Below are positions 1-7,493 of a stretch of 64,000 nucleotides of DNA, piece after piece. The translations under genes and the position numbers were made by a program. Source of the DNA: Eubacterium sp. (GTDB lineage: Bacteria; Bacillota; Clostridia; Lachnospirales; Lachnospiraceae). The notes under the pieces were generated by a model. That model saw only the letters and a program-made list of their open reading frames with translations. It made no database searches and had not been told where the DNA came from. Numbering within the stretch: the stretch's first letter is position 1; every line of letters starts with the position of its first letter. The stretch is from the NCBI GenBank assembly GCA_022764165.1, contig JALERM010000034.1:1-64000 (forward strand), in the 5' to 3' direction.

Positions 1-37
1 CCATCAGAAATGGCTTGCTGCTTCCAATGTGCTTCCT

Positions 38-939
38 TCATTTCGATATTACATACCTCTTAGCAATTTCAGAAGTGATCTGGAGAAGTTCCTCTCTGAC
101 AGACTCCGGTTCAAGAACCATAACCTTATCTCTGCACGACAGCATCCATGTTATCAGACTATCTTTATCGATATACTCATGCTCAAACAATAGTGTACCA
201 TCATCCTGCACCCGAAAAGATTCTGGTCCAAATTCCTCAATCAGATGCCATTTCATTGATGCATCAAAAACAGCCTTAACGAGAATATCTTCTCTGTAGA
301 CAAATCAGGCACCGGCACTTCACGTTTTGTCACATCCACCTGTGTCTGAATAAGCTTGTCCATACGATTCAGCTTGAACATGCGAAAATCTTCTCTGAGT
401 CTGCACCAGCCCCAGACATACCAGCTGGTCCATTTAAAAATCAAGAAGTATGGTTCAACCTCTCTTGCACTATCTCCACCTGGTGCACAATAATCGAAGC
501 TGATCACTTTTCTTTCCTCGATTGCCATCTGAATGATTTCAATTTTCCATGATAAGGAATCCTTATACCAGGATGATAAGTCAATCAATATAGATTCACT
601 TCCGCTTACGTATTTGGATGAGCCGGCCTTGATTTTCTCCATAAGCTGACCGTAGTAGTGGCTGCCGCTTACGCTGTCCAGACTGCGTAACCCTGCCATT
701 ATCACCTGCATATCTTTGGATGTCAGAATCGTTCTGTCCATCCGATATCCATCCATAATACGGATACCACCACCGACACCTTGCACAGTACTGATAGGAA
801 TGCCAGCTTTACACAGATCCTCTATATCTCTATTGATGGTTCTTCTGGAGACCTCAAACATTTGTGCAAGGTAGGGTGCTGTAACTTTTTCCTCCTGCAA
901 TAACACGGATAAAATTCCGATAAGCCTGTCTATCTTCAT
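38..939 (-). pseudogene. HTH-WYL (YafY-like) transcriptional regulator, frameshifted
   Basis: Two reading frames on the minus strand together make one WYL-family regulator. The first (939 down to 253) has an N-terminal winged helix-turn-helix (about residues 1-60, with the RRTINRDIEDL recognition helix) and most of the WYL domain (FKWTSWYVWGWCRLREDFRMFKLNRM). It ends out of frame just after DLSTEKIFS. The second (256 down to 38) carries the usual C-terminal extension (MKWHLIEEFGPESFRVQDDG onward). In the shifted frame the join would read EDILVKAVFDASMKW, as expected for the family. Such regulators bind DNA and sense ligands through the WYL domain. No good ribosome binding site is visible before the start. 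The frameshift near 256-290 could be real decay or a sequencing error. Confidence 0.8.
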
Positions 940-1012
940 AACATTTTATGCAAAAAAACAAAGTGTGCATCCCCCGGAGGGTTTTTAGACAGTTTTCTAT
1001 TCTTCCGAATCT

Positions 1013-1420
1013 CTATTTAAAATTCAATCCATTCTTCTTTGCCCAGTCTAAAAACAATTGATCATAAATGTCGCCGCATATCATGTTAAATTCATCATAT
1101 AAATTCAATTCTCGCAGCCTTTCGATAAAGGAATCTACATATTTACTTCTTCTTAAAATATTAAATAGCTGTTTTCTTATTTCTTTATCGTCCACACATT
1201 CTCTCACATAAAATCTCATGATGTCTGCGTGATCGATCTCATCATATGTTAGAAAATGGAAATTATTTTCATCCTTCACAGACAATTTTGCATCCATATC
1301 AAGATTCTGTAATTCAATTGCAGAAACTGGGAGTCTGTCAAAATTATTGGTATCCTTATGATAAAACAGGTATGCATTTCTGTTGTTAATTGCTAGCATT
1401 AATTCTATAATTGAAACCAT
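1013..1420 (-). CDS. UPF0158-family protein
   Basis: A 135-residue soluble acidic protein with no signal peptide or membrane segment. The pattern of an N-terminal strand, a central FLTYDEIDHADIMRFYVRE stretch, helices with FNILRR, and a terminal FLDWAKKNGL motif matches my memory of the UPF0158 family, whose function is unknown. The start ATG is preceded by GGAGG at a good distance. It stands alone between decayed genes, on the same strand as the regulator downstream. The assignment rests on motif memory only. Confidence 0.6.
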   Translation of the reverse strand: MVSIIELMLAINNRNAYLFYHKDTNNFDRLPVSAIELQNLDMDAKLSVKDENNFHFLTYDEIDHADIMRFYVRECVDDKEIRKQLFNILRRSKYVDSFIERLRELNLYDEFNMICGDIYDQLFLDWAKKNGLNFK

Positions 1421-1518
1421 TATCTCTTTCCTCCCGTCAGTGTTTTTGTCTTTAGTATCCTAGTCTATGTTTCGTTATCCCAACTCAATTCCTCATAGCG
1501 TCATCCAGATATTGTTTA

Positions 1519-1773
1519 TCATAAGCGTGGATCATCGGCACGGTATCCGATGATTGCATCGTAATCATCAATATCAACAAGGAAATGCAAAATGGTATAT
1601 TCGTCTGCTGAAAGATTTGAAATCCTCAAATTATATATTTCGATCTCATATTGATTTGCATATCCATCTACGCCTTCTGTACAAGCCCATTCCTTTGATT
1701 TGATGCAGTCATCGCCTGAACAAAGGAGATCAGCAAAATCATCAAAAGAAATTTCCTTCATAAGCAATTGCAA
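1519..1773 (-). pseudogene. Fragment of a DUF3990-like protein
   Basis: An 84-codon frame containing KEWACTEGVDGYANQYEIEI, then LSADEYTILHFL, then DAIIGYRADD. As I recall them, full-length DUF3990-like proteins have these motifs in this order but separated by more sequence, with an N-terminal half (YHGS...GLGFY) that is missing here. The frame starts inside the helicase fragment that overlaps it and ends abruptly after ADDPRL. Probably an N-terminally truncated, internally deleted remnant of a toxin-like accessory gene. The family identification is tentative. Confidence 0.45.
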
Positions 1774-1966
1774 GCTGATTCTTCAGATCGTAAAATCGGT
1801 TATTGACCGGCATAGCCGAAAGCATCAAAACTTTCGTCTTTACACCTGCTCGAATCACTTTGTTTAACAGCTTTAGATATCTATTTTCCTTCTTCTCATC
1901 CCCGGAAAGTTCTCCACCATTACGGAAATCATGTGATTCATCGACGAGATTGAGTTCAGGGAGCAT
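1742..1966 (-). pseudogene. SNF2/DEAD-like helicase fragment
   Basis: A 74-codon frame with two helicase signatures in normal order: a Walker B-like NLVDESHDFRNGG near the start and a motif III-like VLMLSAMPVNNRFYDLKNQL near the end. Everything upstream (Walker A) and downstream (helicase C domain) is missing. The helicase homology begins directly next to a 13-bp inverted-repeat arm at 1952-1964, so a rearrangement or insertion probably cut the gene there. The parent gene was probably a large phage- or defence-type SNF2 helicase. This is a non-functional remnant. Confidence 0.6.
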
Positions 1967-2035
1967 AAACTCAATTTTACAGTTCGTTTATATAAAATTT
2001 CTAATATTTATTGAAGTTTTCGGCTCCCTGAACTC
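1952..2035. repeat. 13-bp perfect inverted repeat
   Basis: The arm GAGTTCAGGGAGC at 1952-1964 is repeated as its exact reverse complement at 2023-2035. A related CAGGGAGTTCA occurs near 2163. The left arm abuts the helicase fragment. It could be the ends of a degraded insertion element, but no transposase is present. Confidence 0.5.
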
Positions 2036-2390
2036 TTAAATACACAAGGTTTTCTTCATATTTTGAGCAATAAAATCGAGAGTTAATTATCTTTACATGA
2101 AACCCGATAAAATTACCTCTTAATGGCGTAAATAAGCCATTTATTAAAACGAGAGTTAAAATATCAGGGAGTTCACAATGATTTTCCTAACGATAATCTC
2201 TCTCTTATGGAACAGACCTTTGCAGATTTTAAAAAAGAGGCTCTTTCACGAAAGAACCAGGTCAAAGAAAAGAAAAACTCTTTGAAGGAATTCAAAGACT
2301 GGATATTGATACAGCACAACAAACTACTTCTCATTATACAATAAAGACAAATGCGCCTGAAGAGTCATTACTTCAGGCACACGGATAATT

Positions 2391-2571
2391 TCAAGTACGC
2401 CTCGGCGTACTTGCTGCGAGGTGCGCGTCATGCGTCGCATGACATGATACATCTGCGCACCTCTGCAATCCGCCGGAGGCTTTATCTTGGAAGGAGATTG
2501 GACTCCCACCAAGACTAAATTGTCGTAACTCACCAACTATAGAGGTGGGAGTCTTATCTCATTTCAAGATA
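2391..2571 (-). repeat. Palindrome-rich dispersed repeat, copy A
   Basis: About 181 bp, the reverse complement of copy B at 3879-4060 with only scattered differences. It holds three hairpins: a long imperfect stem of about 28 bp bounded by TATCTTG/CAAGATA and including GACTCCCACC/GGTGGGAGTC, a stem around CATGTCATGC, and a stem CAAGTACGCC/GGCGTACTTG. No transposase is encoded. It looks like a MITE or an IS200/IS605-end-derived element. Confidence 0.75.
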
Positions 2572-2624
2572 AAAATACTATAGCATAGACCATCATCAAA
2601 TTCAACATAAATTGTCTTACTCTA

Positions 2625-2653
2625 TTGACAGAATCTACTTTCTTTCTTATAAT
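2625..2653 (+). promoter_or_regulatory. Sigma-A promoter of perR
   Basis: TTGACA at 2625-2630 and TATAAT at 2648-2653 are separated by exactly 17 bases, a perfect consensus for the vegetative sigma factor. The predicted start point falls at or next to the PerR-type operator at 2661. Confidence 0.85.
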
Positions 2654-2660
2654 AATATCA

Positions 2661-2677
2661 ATAATAATTACTATTAT
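2661..2677 (+). promoter_or_regulatory. PerR/Fur-type operator before perR
   Basis: ATAATAATTACTATTAT is an 8-1-8 palindrome with one mismatched pair, just downstream of the -10 box. The same 17-mer, differing at one base, is found before the reverse rubrerythrin gene at 3193. This suggests autoregulation of perR and co-control of the peroxidase. Confidence 0.7.
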
Positions 2678-2691
2678 CTAAGGAGGGGGTT

Positions 2692-3090
2692 ATGGCAGCT
2701 TTAAAGTACAGCCGTCAACGGGTATCCATCAAGGATTTTCTTATGACACGAACAGATCATCCTACGGCTGATGTGGTTTACCAGGAACTTCGGCATACCT
2801 ATCCGAATATAAGCCTAGGAACTGTTTATCGTAATCTGTCCCTTCTTGCCGATATGGGAGAAATCGTAAAGGTGACCACCGGATATGGTGCTGATCATTT
2901 TGATGCTCACACCGCACCCCATGATCATGTTGTATGCACCAGATGTCACAAAATACAGGATCTGAAAATGAACTATCCGGAGAATGTAGAAGAGATTGCA
3001 TCCATGTTTTACAGTGGCAAAATTGAAGGACACACAACAAACTTTTATGGTATTTGCAGCGAGTGTCTGGCTAGGGAATCAGAGGACTAA
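2692..3090 (+). CDS. perR: Fur-family peroxide-responsive repressor PerR
   Basis: A 132-residue Fur-family regulator. The N-terminal winged helix (about 10-65) contains the LGTVYRNLSLLADMGEI signature. The C-terminal half has the FDAHTAPHDH metal region (D71, H77 and H79 as likely regulatory-site ligands, with H23 from the DNA-binding domain) and two CxxC pairs (C82/C85 and C122/C125) for structural zinc. The ligand pattern and the rubrerythrin target favour PerR over Fur or Zur. AAGGAGGGGG precedes the ATG. It sits upstream of the reverse rubrerythrin gene with a matching operator, so it probably represses peroxide-detoxification genes until metal-catalysed oxidation releases it. The perR-rbr pair is enclosed by an inverted repeat. 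Confidence 0.85.
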   Translation: MAALKYSRQRVSIKDFLMTRTDHPTADVVYQELRHTYPNISLGTVYRNLSLLADMGEIVKVTTGYGADHFDAHTAPHDHVVCTRCHKIQDLKMNYPENVEEIASMFYSGKIEGHTTNFYGICSECLARESED

Positions 3091-3156
3091 TTTTTCTGAA
3101 TATTTATATGGTCTACAAGAAATTCCAAAAGTATTTAATAAAAAAATCAAATACCG

Positions 3157-3185
3157 TTGACAAAATAGTTAAACTGTGATATCTT
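3157..3185 (+). promoter_or_regulatory. Promoter of reverse rubrerythrin gene
   Basis: TTGACA at 3157-3162, a 17-base spacer, then TATCTT at 3180-3185. The -35 is perfect and the -10 is weaker. The PerR-type operator follows immediately, the same layout as in front of perR. Confidence 0.7.
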
Positions 3186-3192
3186 AATATCA

Positions 3193-3209
3193 GTAATAAT
3201 TACTATTAT
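3193..3209 (+). promoter_or_regulatory. PerR-type operator before reverse rubrerythrin
   Basis: GTAATAATTACTATTAT matches the perR operator in 16 of 17 bases and lies at the same place relative to the promoter. Identical placement at two separate promoters supports it as a true regulator site. Confidence 0.7.
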
Positions 3210-3251
3210 TAAAAGCAAAAAAAAATTTATATAAGCAAAGGAGACTACAAC

Positions 3252-3794
3252 ATGAAGAAATTTGTATGTAACGTATGTGGTTATGTTCATGAAGGAGATT
3301 CTGCACCGGAATTTTGCCCGATCTGTAAAGCACCTGCTGAGAAATTCACCGAGCAGGCCGGCGAAATGACATGGGCAGCTGAGCACGTTGTTGGTGTTGC
3401 TCAGGGTGTACCGGAAGACATTATCAAAGATCTGAGAGCAAACTTTGAAGGTGAATGTTCAGAAGTTGGTATGTACCTGGCTATGGCTAGAGTTGCTCAC
3501 AGAGAAGGTTATCCGGAAATCGGTCTGTACTGGGAAAAAGCTGCTTATGAAGAAGCAGAACACGCAGCAAAATTTGCTGAACTTTTGGGTGAAGTTGTTA
3601 CAGACAGCACCAAAAAGAATCTGGAAATGAGAGTTGACGCTGAGAACGGTGCAACTGCTGGTAAAACTGATTTGGCTAAACGTGCAAAAGCAGCTAACCT
3701 TGATGCTATCCATGACACTGTTCATGAAATGGCAAGAGACGAAGCTCGTCACGGAAAAGCTTTTGCTGGTCTGCTGAAGAGATATTTCGGCTAA
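3252..3794 (+). CDS. rbr: Reverse rubrerythrin (NADH-dependent peroxidase component)
   Basis: A 180-residue protein with the reversed domain order: an N-terminal rubredoxin domain (C6, C9, C22, C25 in two CxxC knuckles, residues 1-35) followed by a ferritin-like four-helix domain with glutamate/histidine di-iron ligands ([16 protein letters not shown] and [10 protein letters not shown] helices). In clostridia this arrangement reduces hydrogen peroxide, and oxygen, to water using electrons from NADH via partner flavoproteins. It has its own promoter and PerR-type operator and is followed by a strong terminator. It is the likely main PerR target and acts in the cytoplasm. Confidence 0.9.
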   Translation: MKKFVCNVCGYVHEGDSAPEFCPICKAPAEKFTEQAGEMTWAAEHVVGVAQGVPEDIIKDLRANFEGECSEVGMYLAMARVAHREGYPEIGLYWEKAAYEEAEHAAKFAELLGEVVTDSTKKNLEMRVDAENGATAGKTDLAKRAKAANLDAIHDTVHEMARDEARHGKAFAGLLKRYFG

Positions 3795-3810
3795 GATATT
3801 GCAATTACCA

Positions 3811-3845
3811 AAGAGAGTGAATCAAGCGGTTCACTCTCTTTTTCT
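3811..3845 (+). terminator. Terminator of reverse rubrerythrin
   Basis: A stem of GAGAGTGAA and TTCACTCTC around an 8-base loop, followed directly by TTTTTC. A classic intrinsic terminator 16 bases after the stop codon. Confidence 0.85.
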
Positions 3846-3878
3846 TGACTCTATCACAATAGAAGACTATAATATATT

Positions 3879-4060
3879 TATCTTGAAATGAGATAAGACT
3901 CCCACCTCTATAGGTGATGAGTTACGTCAATTTAGTCTTGGTGGGAGTCCAATCTCCTTCCAAGATAAAGCCTCCGGCGGATTGCAGAGGTGCGCAGATG
4001 TATCATGTCATGCGAAGCATGACATGCACCTCGCAGCAAGTACGCCGAGGCGTACTTGAA
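3879..4060 (+). repeat. Palindrome-rich dispersed repeat, copy B
   Basis: About 182 bp, inverted relative to copy A, so the two flank perR-rbr. It contains a 28-bp imperfect stem (24 of 28 pairs) at about 3879-3966 with a 33-base loop, then CATGTCATGC-GAA-GCATGACATG, then CAAGTACGCC-GA-GGCGTACTTG. A shorter third copy lies at 14748. The frame it encodes on the minus strand is a by-product, not a gene. Confidence 0.8.
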
Positions 4061-4118
4061 TAGGAAGATCAGAAAAGTCATGATTTTTTCTGAGATTCTA
4101 TAAGTTAGGAGGGTTACT

Positions 4119-4655
4119 ATGTCCAAATATGCAGGAACAAAAACAGAACAGAATTTGATGGAAGCTTTTGCCGGAGAATCTCAGGCTCGCAACAAATATA
4201 CCTATTATGCATCCGCTGCAAAAAAAGCAGGATATGAGCAGTTGGCAGCTTTATATCTGGAAACTGCAGACCAGGAAAAAGAACACGCTAAGATGTGGTT
4301 CAAAGAATTCCATGGAATTCATGATGTAGAAACCAATCTGGAAGATGCTGCTGCAGGAGAAAACTTCGAATGGACCGATATGTATGCACGTATGGCCAGA
4401 GAAGCCCGCGAAGAAGGATTTGAAGAACTGGCAGCCAAATTTGAAGGGGTTGCAAAAGTAGAAGCAGCACACGAAAAACGCTATCTCAAGTTACTGGAAT
4501 CTTACAAAAACAACAAGACTTTCAAAGGAGATGCCCCTCTTGGATGGAAGTGCCGTAACTGTGGATATGTACATGAAGGAGAAGAAGCTCCTCAAGTTTG
4601 TCCTGTATGTGCTCATCCACGTGCATATTTTGAAAGAAAAGTTGAAAACTATTAA
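4119..4655 (+). CDS. Rubrerythrin (classical domain order)
   Basis: A 178-residue protein: an N-terminal ferritin-like di-iron domain (about 1-140, with [24 protein letters not shown] and [13 protein letters not shown] ligand helices) and a C-terminal rubredoxin domain (about 142-170, WKCRNCGY and VCPVCAHP). It reduces hydrogen peroxide in anaerobes. The TTAGGAGGGT ribosome binding site fixes the start. Unlike the upstream reverse rubrerythrin, no PerR-type box is visible before it: the upstream region is repeat copy B plus a short hairpin. Expression may therefore be constitutive or controlled differently. A terminator follows. Confidence 0.92.
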   Translation: MSKYAGTKTEQNLMEAFAGESQARNKYTYYASAAKKAGYEQLAALYLETADQEKEHAKMWFKEFHGIHDVETNLEDAAAGENFEWTDMYARMAREAREEGFEELAAKFEGVAKVEAAHEKRYLKLLESYKNNKTFKGDAPLGWKCRNCGYVHEGEEAPQVCPVCAHPRAYFERKVENY

Positions 4656-4668
4656 AATATGTCATAGA

Positions 4669-4705
4669 AAGGTGCCAGTGCAGCATAGCTGTCGGCACCT
4701 TTTTC
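4669..4705 (+). terminator. Terminator of rubrerythrin
   Basis: AAGGTGCC pairs with GGCACCTT around a 17-base loop and is followed by TTTTTC, just after the rubrerythrin stop codon. Confidence 0.8.
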
Positions 4706-4736
4706 ATCTATTCTTATTCAGAACGGAGAGCTTATA

Positions 4737-5270
4737 ATGAAAAGAGAAACCGGTTATATTCATATTTACTGTGGCAATGGAAAAGGGAAAACTACTACCG
4801 GAATGGGACTGTGTACCCGTGCCGCTGGTTTTGGTTATCGGGTTTTAATCTACCAGTTTATGAAAAACAACAAAACCAGTGAACGAAAGATTCTGGAACA
4901 GGTACCCAATATTACATTTATTGACGGACTGGAACAGGAAAAGTTCAGTTTTCAGATGACTCCGGAAGAAAAAGAACAGCGCAGACAATATTACGAGCAA
5001 CAATTTAACCTGATTACCCAAATTGCCCGAGAGGAACACTATGATATTCTGTTTTGTGATGAACTTATCTATACCATCCGTGCAGGATTATTTACAGAAT
5101 CCATCCTTACAGATTATCTGAAAAACAAACCTGAAAATCTTGAAATTATTCTCACCGGTCAGGATCCGAGCCAGGAGCTTATAAATCTTGCCGATTACGT
5201 TTCTGAAATCCGAAAGATTAAGCATCCCTTCGACCAGGGTATTCATGCCCGATTGGGAATTGAAAAATAG
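4737..5270 (+). CDS. cobO: CobO/BtuR-like cob(I)yrinic acid a,c-diamide adenosyltransferase
   Basis: A 177-residue P-loop protein of the CobA/CobO/BtuR family. Walker A is GNGKGKTT at residues 13-20, the acidic FCDELIYTI stretch is the Walker B region, and the terminal GIHARLGIEK is the family end motif. These enzymes transfer the adenosyl group of ATP to cob(I)alamin or corrinoid precursors to make adenosylcobalamin. No other cobalamin gene is nearby, so it may serve corrinoid salvage. The next gene, a (p)ppGpp synthetase, starts 21 bases after it on the same strand, so the two are probably co-transcribed. Confidence 0.85.
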   Translation: MKRETGYIHIYCGNGKGKTTTGMGLCTRAAGFGYRVLIYQFMKNNKTSERKILEQVPNITFIDGLEQEKFSFQMTPEEKEQRRQYYEQQFNLITQIAREEHYDILFCDELIYTIRAGLFTESILTDYLKNKPENLEIILTGQDPSQELINLADYVSEIRKIKHPFDQGIHARLGIEK

Positions 5271-5291
5271 TTTACGTTAGGAAGTGAAAGA

Positions 5292-5942
5292 ATGGAACCA
5301 TTAGAATTTGCAGGAAACCGAATGGAAGAAGTCGAAAACTGGGAAACCCTGATGTTTCTTTATGATGCTGCCCTTCGACAGGTTTCCACAAAGATTGATA
5401 TTCTCAATGAAGAATTTGCACATGTTCATAATTATAATCCCATTGAACATGTAAAATCCAGAATCAAGGAGCCCCGGAGTATTGTAAAAAAACTAAAACG
5501 CCATGGACGGGAAGTTACGCTTGAAAATATGCTGAAGTATATCAACGATATTGCCGGTGTACGAATTATCTGTTCTTTTACTTCTGATATTTATCGCATT
5601 GCCGATATGTTGGCAAGGCAAAAAGATCTGACTGTTCTGGAATTGACAGATTATCTTGCCAAACCTAAAGCAAGCGGATACCGCAGTTATCATATGCTTG
5701 TAACTGTTCCGGTCTATCTTTCTGATGGTGTGGTAGATACTAAAGTAGAAATACAGATCCGCACCATTGCTCAGGACTTCTGGGCCAGCCTGGAACATAA
5801 GATTTACTACAAATTTGAGGGAAATGCACCTGATTTTATCAGCAAAGAACTCCAATCCTGTGCTCACATTGTTGCCGAACTGGATGACAAGATGCTGTCT
5901 TTGAATGAAGCCATCAAACAATGTCCAAACGAGAAAGGGTGA
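5292..5942 (+). CDS. relQ: Small alarmone synthetase, RelQ/YjbM-type GTP pyrophosphokinase
   Basis: A 216-residue single-domain (p)ppGpp synthetase. It has the RelA/SpoT synthetase core: YNPIEHVKSRIKEPRSIVKKL, DIAGVRIICSF, KPKASGYRSYHMLV and VEIQIRTIAQDFWASLEHK motifs. The hydrolase domain and the C-terminal TGS/ACT regulatory domains of long RSH proteins are absent, so the length fits RelQ. It makes (p)ppGpp from ATP and GTP or GDP in the cytoplasm during stress. It is spaced 21 bases from cobO and ends before GC-rich hairpins. Confidence 0.88.
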   Translation: MEPLEFAGNRMEEVENWETLMFLYDAALRQVSTKIDILNEEFAHVHNYNPIEHVKSRIKEPRSIVKKLKRHGREVTLENMLKYINDIAGVRIICSFTSDIYRIADMLARQKDLTVLELTDYLAKPKASGYRSYHMLVTVPVYLSDGVVDTKVEIQIRTIAQDFWASLEHKIYYKFEGNAPDFISKELQSCAHIVAELDDKMLSLNEAIKQCPNEKG

Positions 5943-6299
5943 CCAGTGGACGGGTGGGGGTGACTAGGCACCCCCTAAAATGAGGAGTGCCCAGGCACCT
6001 TTCGGCACCCGGGCTATTATTATGAAAAAATTTTATGTGTAATGAACCCATTACAATACACAACTTCGCTATTCCTTTCGGAACTGTATTTATCATATCA
6101 GCATATTATGAACAATTTATGAACTTTATGTGAATTTATCGTTAATCTATACAATTTTTTATACTTTACCACTTTATCTTTGTACAATAATTACCAATGA
6201 TATCATCTGTTTTCTTTTTTCTTTGTGTATTTTTCTTTGTTTTTCGCCGTTTTTCTTTGTTTTTTTATCTATTTTTTTTGTTTTTACATACCCGTTCTT
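5943..6299. other. Intergenic region with hairpins and a T-rich tract
   Basis: After relQ there is a perfect 7-bp GC stem at 5956-5975 (GGGGGTG/CACCCCC) and an imperfect GCCCAGGCACC/GGCACCCGGGC hairpin at about 5989-6013. They probably end relQ transcription, although neither has a clean T run. The rest is AT-rich without a gene. From about 6200 to 6290 the plus strand is a low-complexity T-rich tract with recurring CTTTGTTTTT units, an A tract downstream of the converging DUF1002 gene. Confidence 0.5.
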
Positions 6300-7205
6300 T
6301 TACATCCCCAGCCAACCTTTAATTACATTAATAATTTTTTCAAACCAGGATATTATTGTTGCCAAAACGCCCTTTACCTGTTCTTCGCTGATCTGTATAT
6401 CCATATCTTCCAGCTTTTGATACAGATCCTTTGCCTGTTCTTTCAGCGCATCCACATTCAGATCCAGGGAACCAATTTTTTCCATAAGGCCGGCGATCTT
6501 AGCTTTATCTTCCTCTGAAAGCTGAATATTCATTTTCTTTGCCGTATCATTAATAACCGCTTCTATTTCCTGAGGATCTTCCACTTCTTCGGCAACAATA
6601 ATGTCTTTCACTGCACCAATCAGAGCTTCCGCCTGTTCCTGTTCTCCCAGAGATTCGCCCAATTCACTGGTTATTACCAGTTCCTCTGTGGCTGCATCTG
6701 CATTTTCCGGATTGATGGTTTCACCTGTCATTTCTCCGTAAGCTTTCATAGCACCCACAAGAGCAGCAGTTCCGGAAATATTAAACGGTCCGGCCACACG
6801 TACTTCAGCATTCTCAAGGCCTGCTGTAGCAAGTGCGTTCTGATACATACCTGTTGTACAATATGAAATATTACTTGTCTTTACTTTAATTCCGGTTCCT
6901 TCTTCTTTCTTCTCAACCACAACTGAAGACAATGCACGGCTTCCGATTACACTGGCATCCAAATATGCATCCAGATACGCATGCTCATCCGCATTTGTAA
7001 CCGTCACAATCATATATTGATCCAGCTGTGAAGCATCCACTCCCAGAAGATTCAATACTGTACTTTTTTCAGATTCACTCAGATCTGCTCCCAATGCCAG
7101 ATATGGTGCATCTATTTGATCTGCATAGACTTTTTCTGATTCTGCCGCTGCTCCTGCCAGTGACAACACCGCCATCAAGACAGCAATTCCTTTTTTAATC
7201 TTCAT
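6300..7205 (-). CDS. DUF1002 secreted protein
   Basis: A 301-residue protein beginning with a signal peptide (MKIKKGIAVLMAVLSLAGAAA, cleavage near residue 28, before ADQIDAPYLALGADLS). The mature part matches DUF1002 (YpuA-like) proteins of Firmicutes: YLALGADLSESEKSTVLNLLG near the N terminus, SRALSSVVVEKKEEGTGIKV, and GPFNISGTAALVGAMKAYGEMTG in the middle. An acidic helical C-terminal region ends in a tryptophan-containing hydrophobic segment (ISWFEKIINVIKGWLGM). Function is unknown. AAAGGAGG precedes the ATG. It is a single gene converging on relQ. Confidence 0.85.
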   Translation of the reverse strand: MKIKKGIAVLMAVLSLAGAAAESEKVYADQIDAPYLALGADLSESEKSTVLNLLGVDASQLDQYMIVTVTNADEHAYLDAYLDASVIGSRALSSVVVEKKEEGTGIKVKTSNISYCTTGMYQNALATAGLENAEVRVAGPFNISGTAALVGAMKAYGEMTGETINPENADAATEELVITSELGESLGEQEQAEALIGAVKDIIVAEEVEDPQEIEAVINDTAKKMNIQLSEEDKAKIAGLMEKIGSLDLNVDALKEQAKDLYQKLEDMDIQISEEQVKGVLATIISWFEKIINVIKGWLGM

Positions 7206-7436
7206 ATAATACCTCCTTTATTACGACACTCATTATACCATTCTTTTCTCCTACTGTCTCTTAAACTTCTATTATATTCATAAAACTTTCGATATTCATT
7301 AACATTTTCTTCACAAGTTCCTCATTTTTTTCTCACATTTTCAGGGTATACTAATATCATAAAATAATTGATGCATTATTTTATAACTTTTCTTTTTCAT
7401 ATGTCGATTTTATATCGACTCTCCTTCCTTTAAAAT

Positions 7437-7481
7437 AAAGCGTGTTGGTCAGAACTCCTCATTCTGACCAACACGCTTTTT
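7437..7481 (-). terminator. Terminator of rsmA (bidirectional shape)
   Basis: An 18-bp perfect stem AAAGCGTGTTGGTCAGAA with a 7-base loop, just past the rsmA stop codon. T-rich sequence follows on either strand. Confidence 0.9.
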
Positions 7482-7493
7482 ATCTTGAAATTT

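Larger units (their letters stand above)
1967..2690. other. Non-coding, decayed stretch before perR
   Basis: No intact gene is supported. AT-rich sequence follows the inverted repeat. A short open plus-strand stretch, about 2128-2342, encodes a lysine-rich helical segment (SLMEQTFADFKKEALSRKN and following) without a credible start; its parent is not recognised. A stem of 8 bp (GCCTGAAG/CTTCAGGC) lies at 2355-2378 without a T run. Repeat copy A then fills 2391-2571 and the perR promoter begins at 2625. Confidence 0.5.

Noticed and set aside
2324..4126. Minus-strand frames over the palindromic repeats as small genes
   Set aside because: They only translate the repeat elements and adjoining junk; no conserved protein features or ribosome binding sites.
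6130..6518. Phenylalanine-rich plus-strand frames
   Set aside because: They arise from the T-rich tract and the antisense of the DUF1002 gene.
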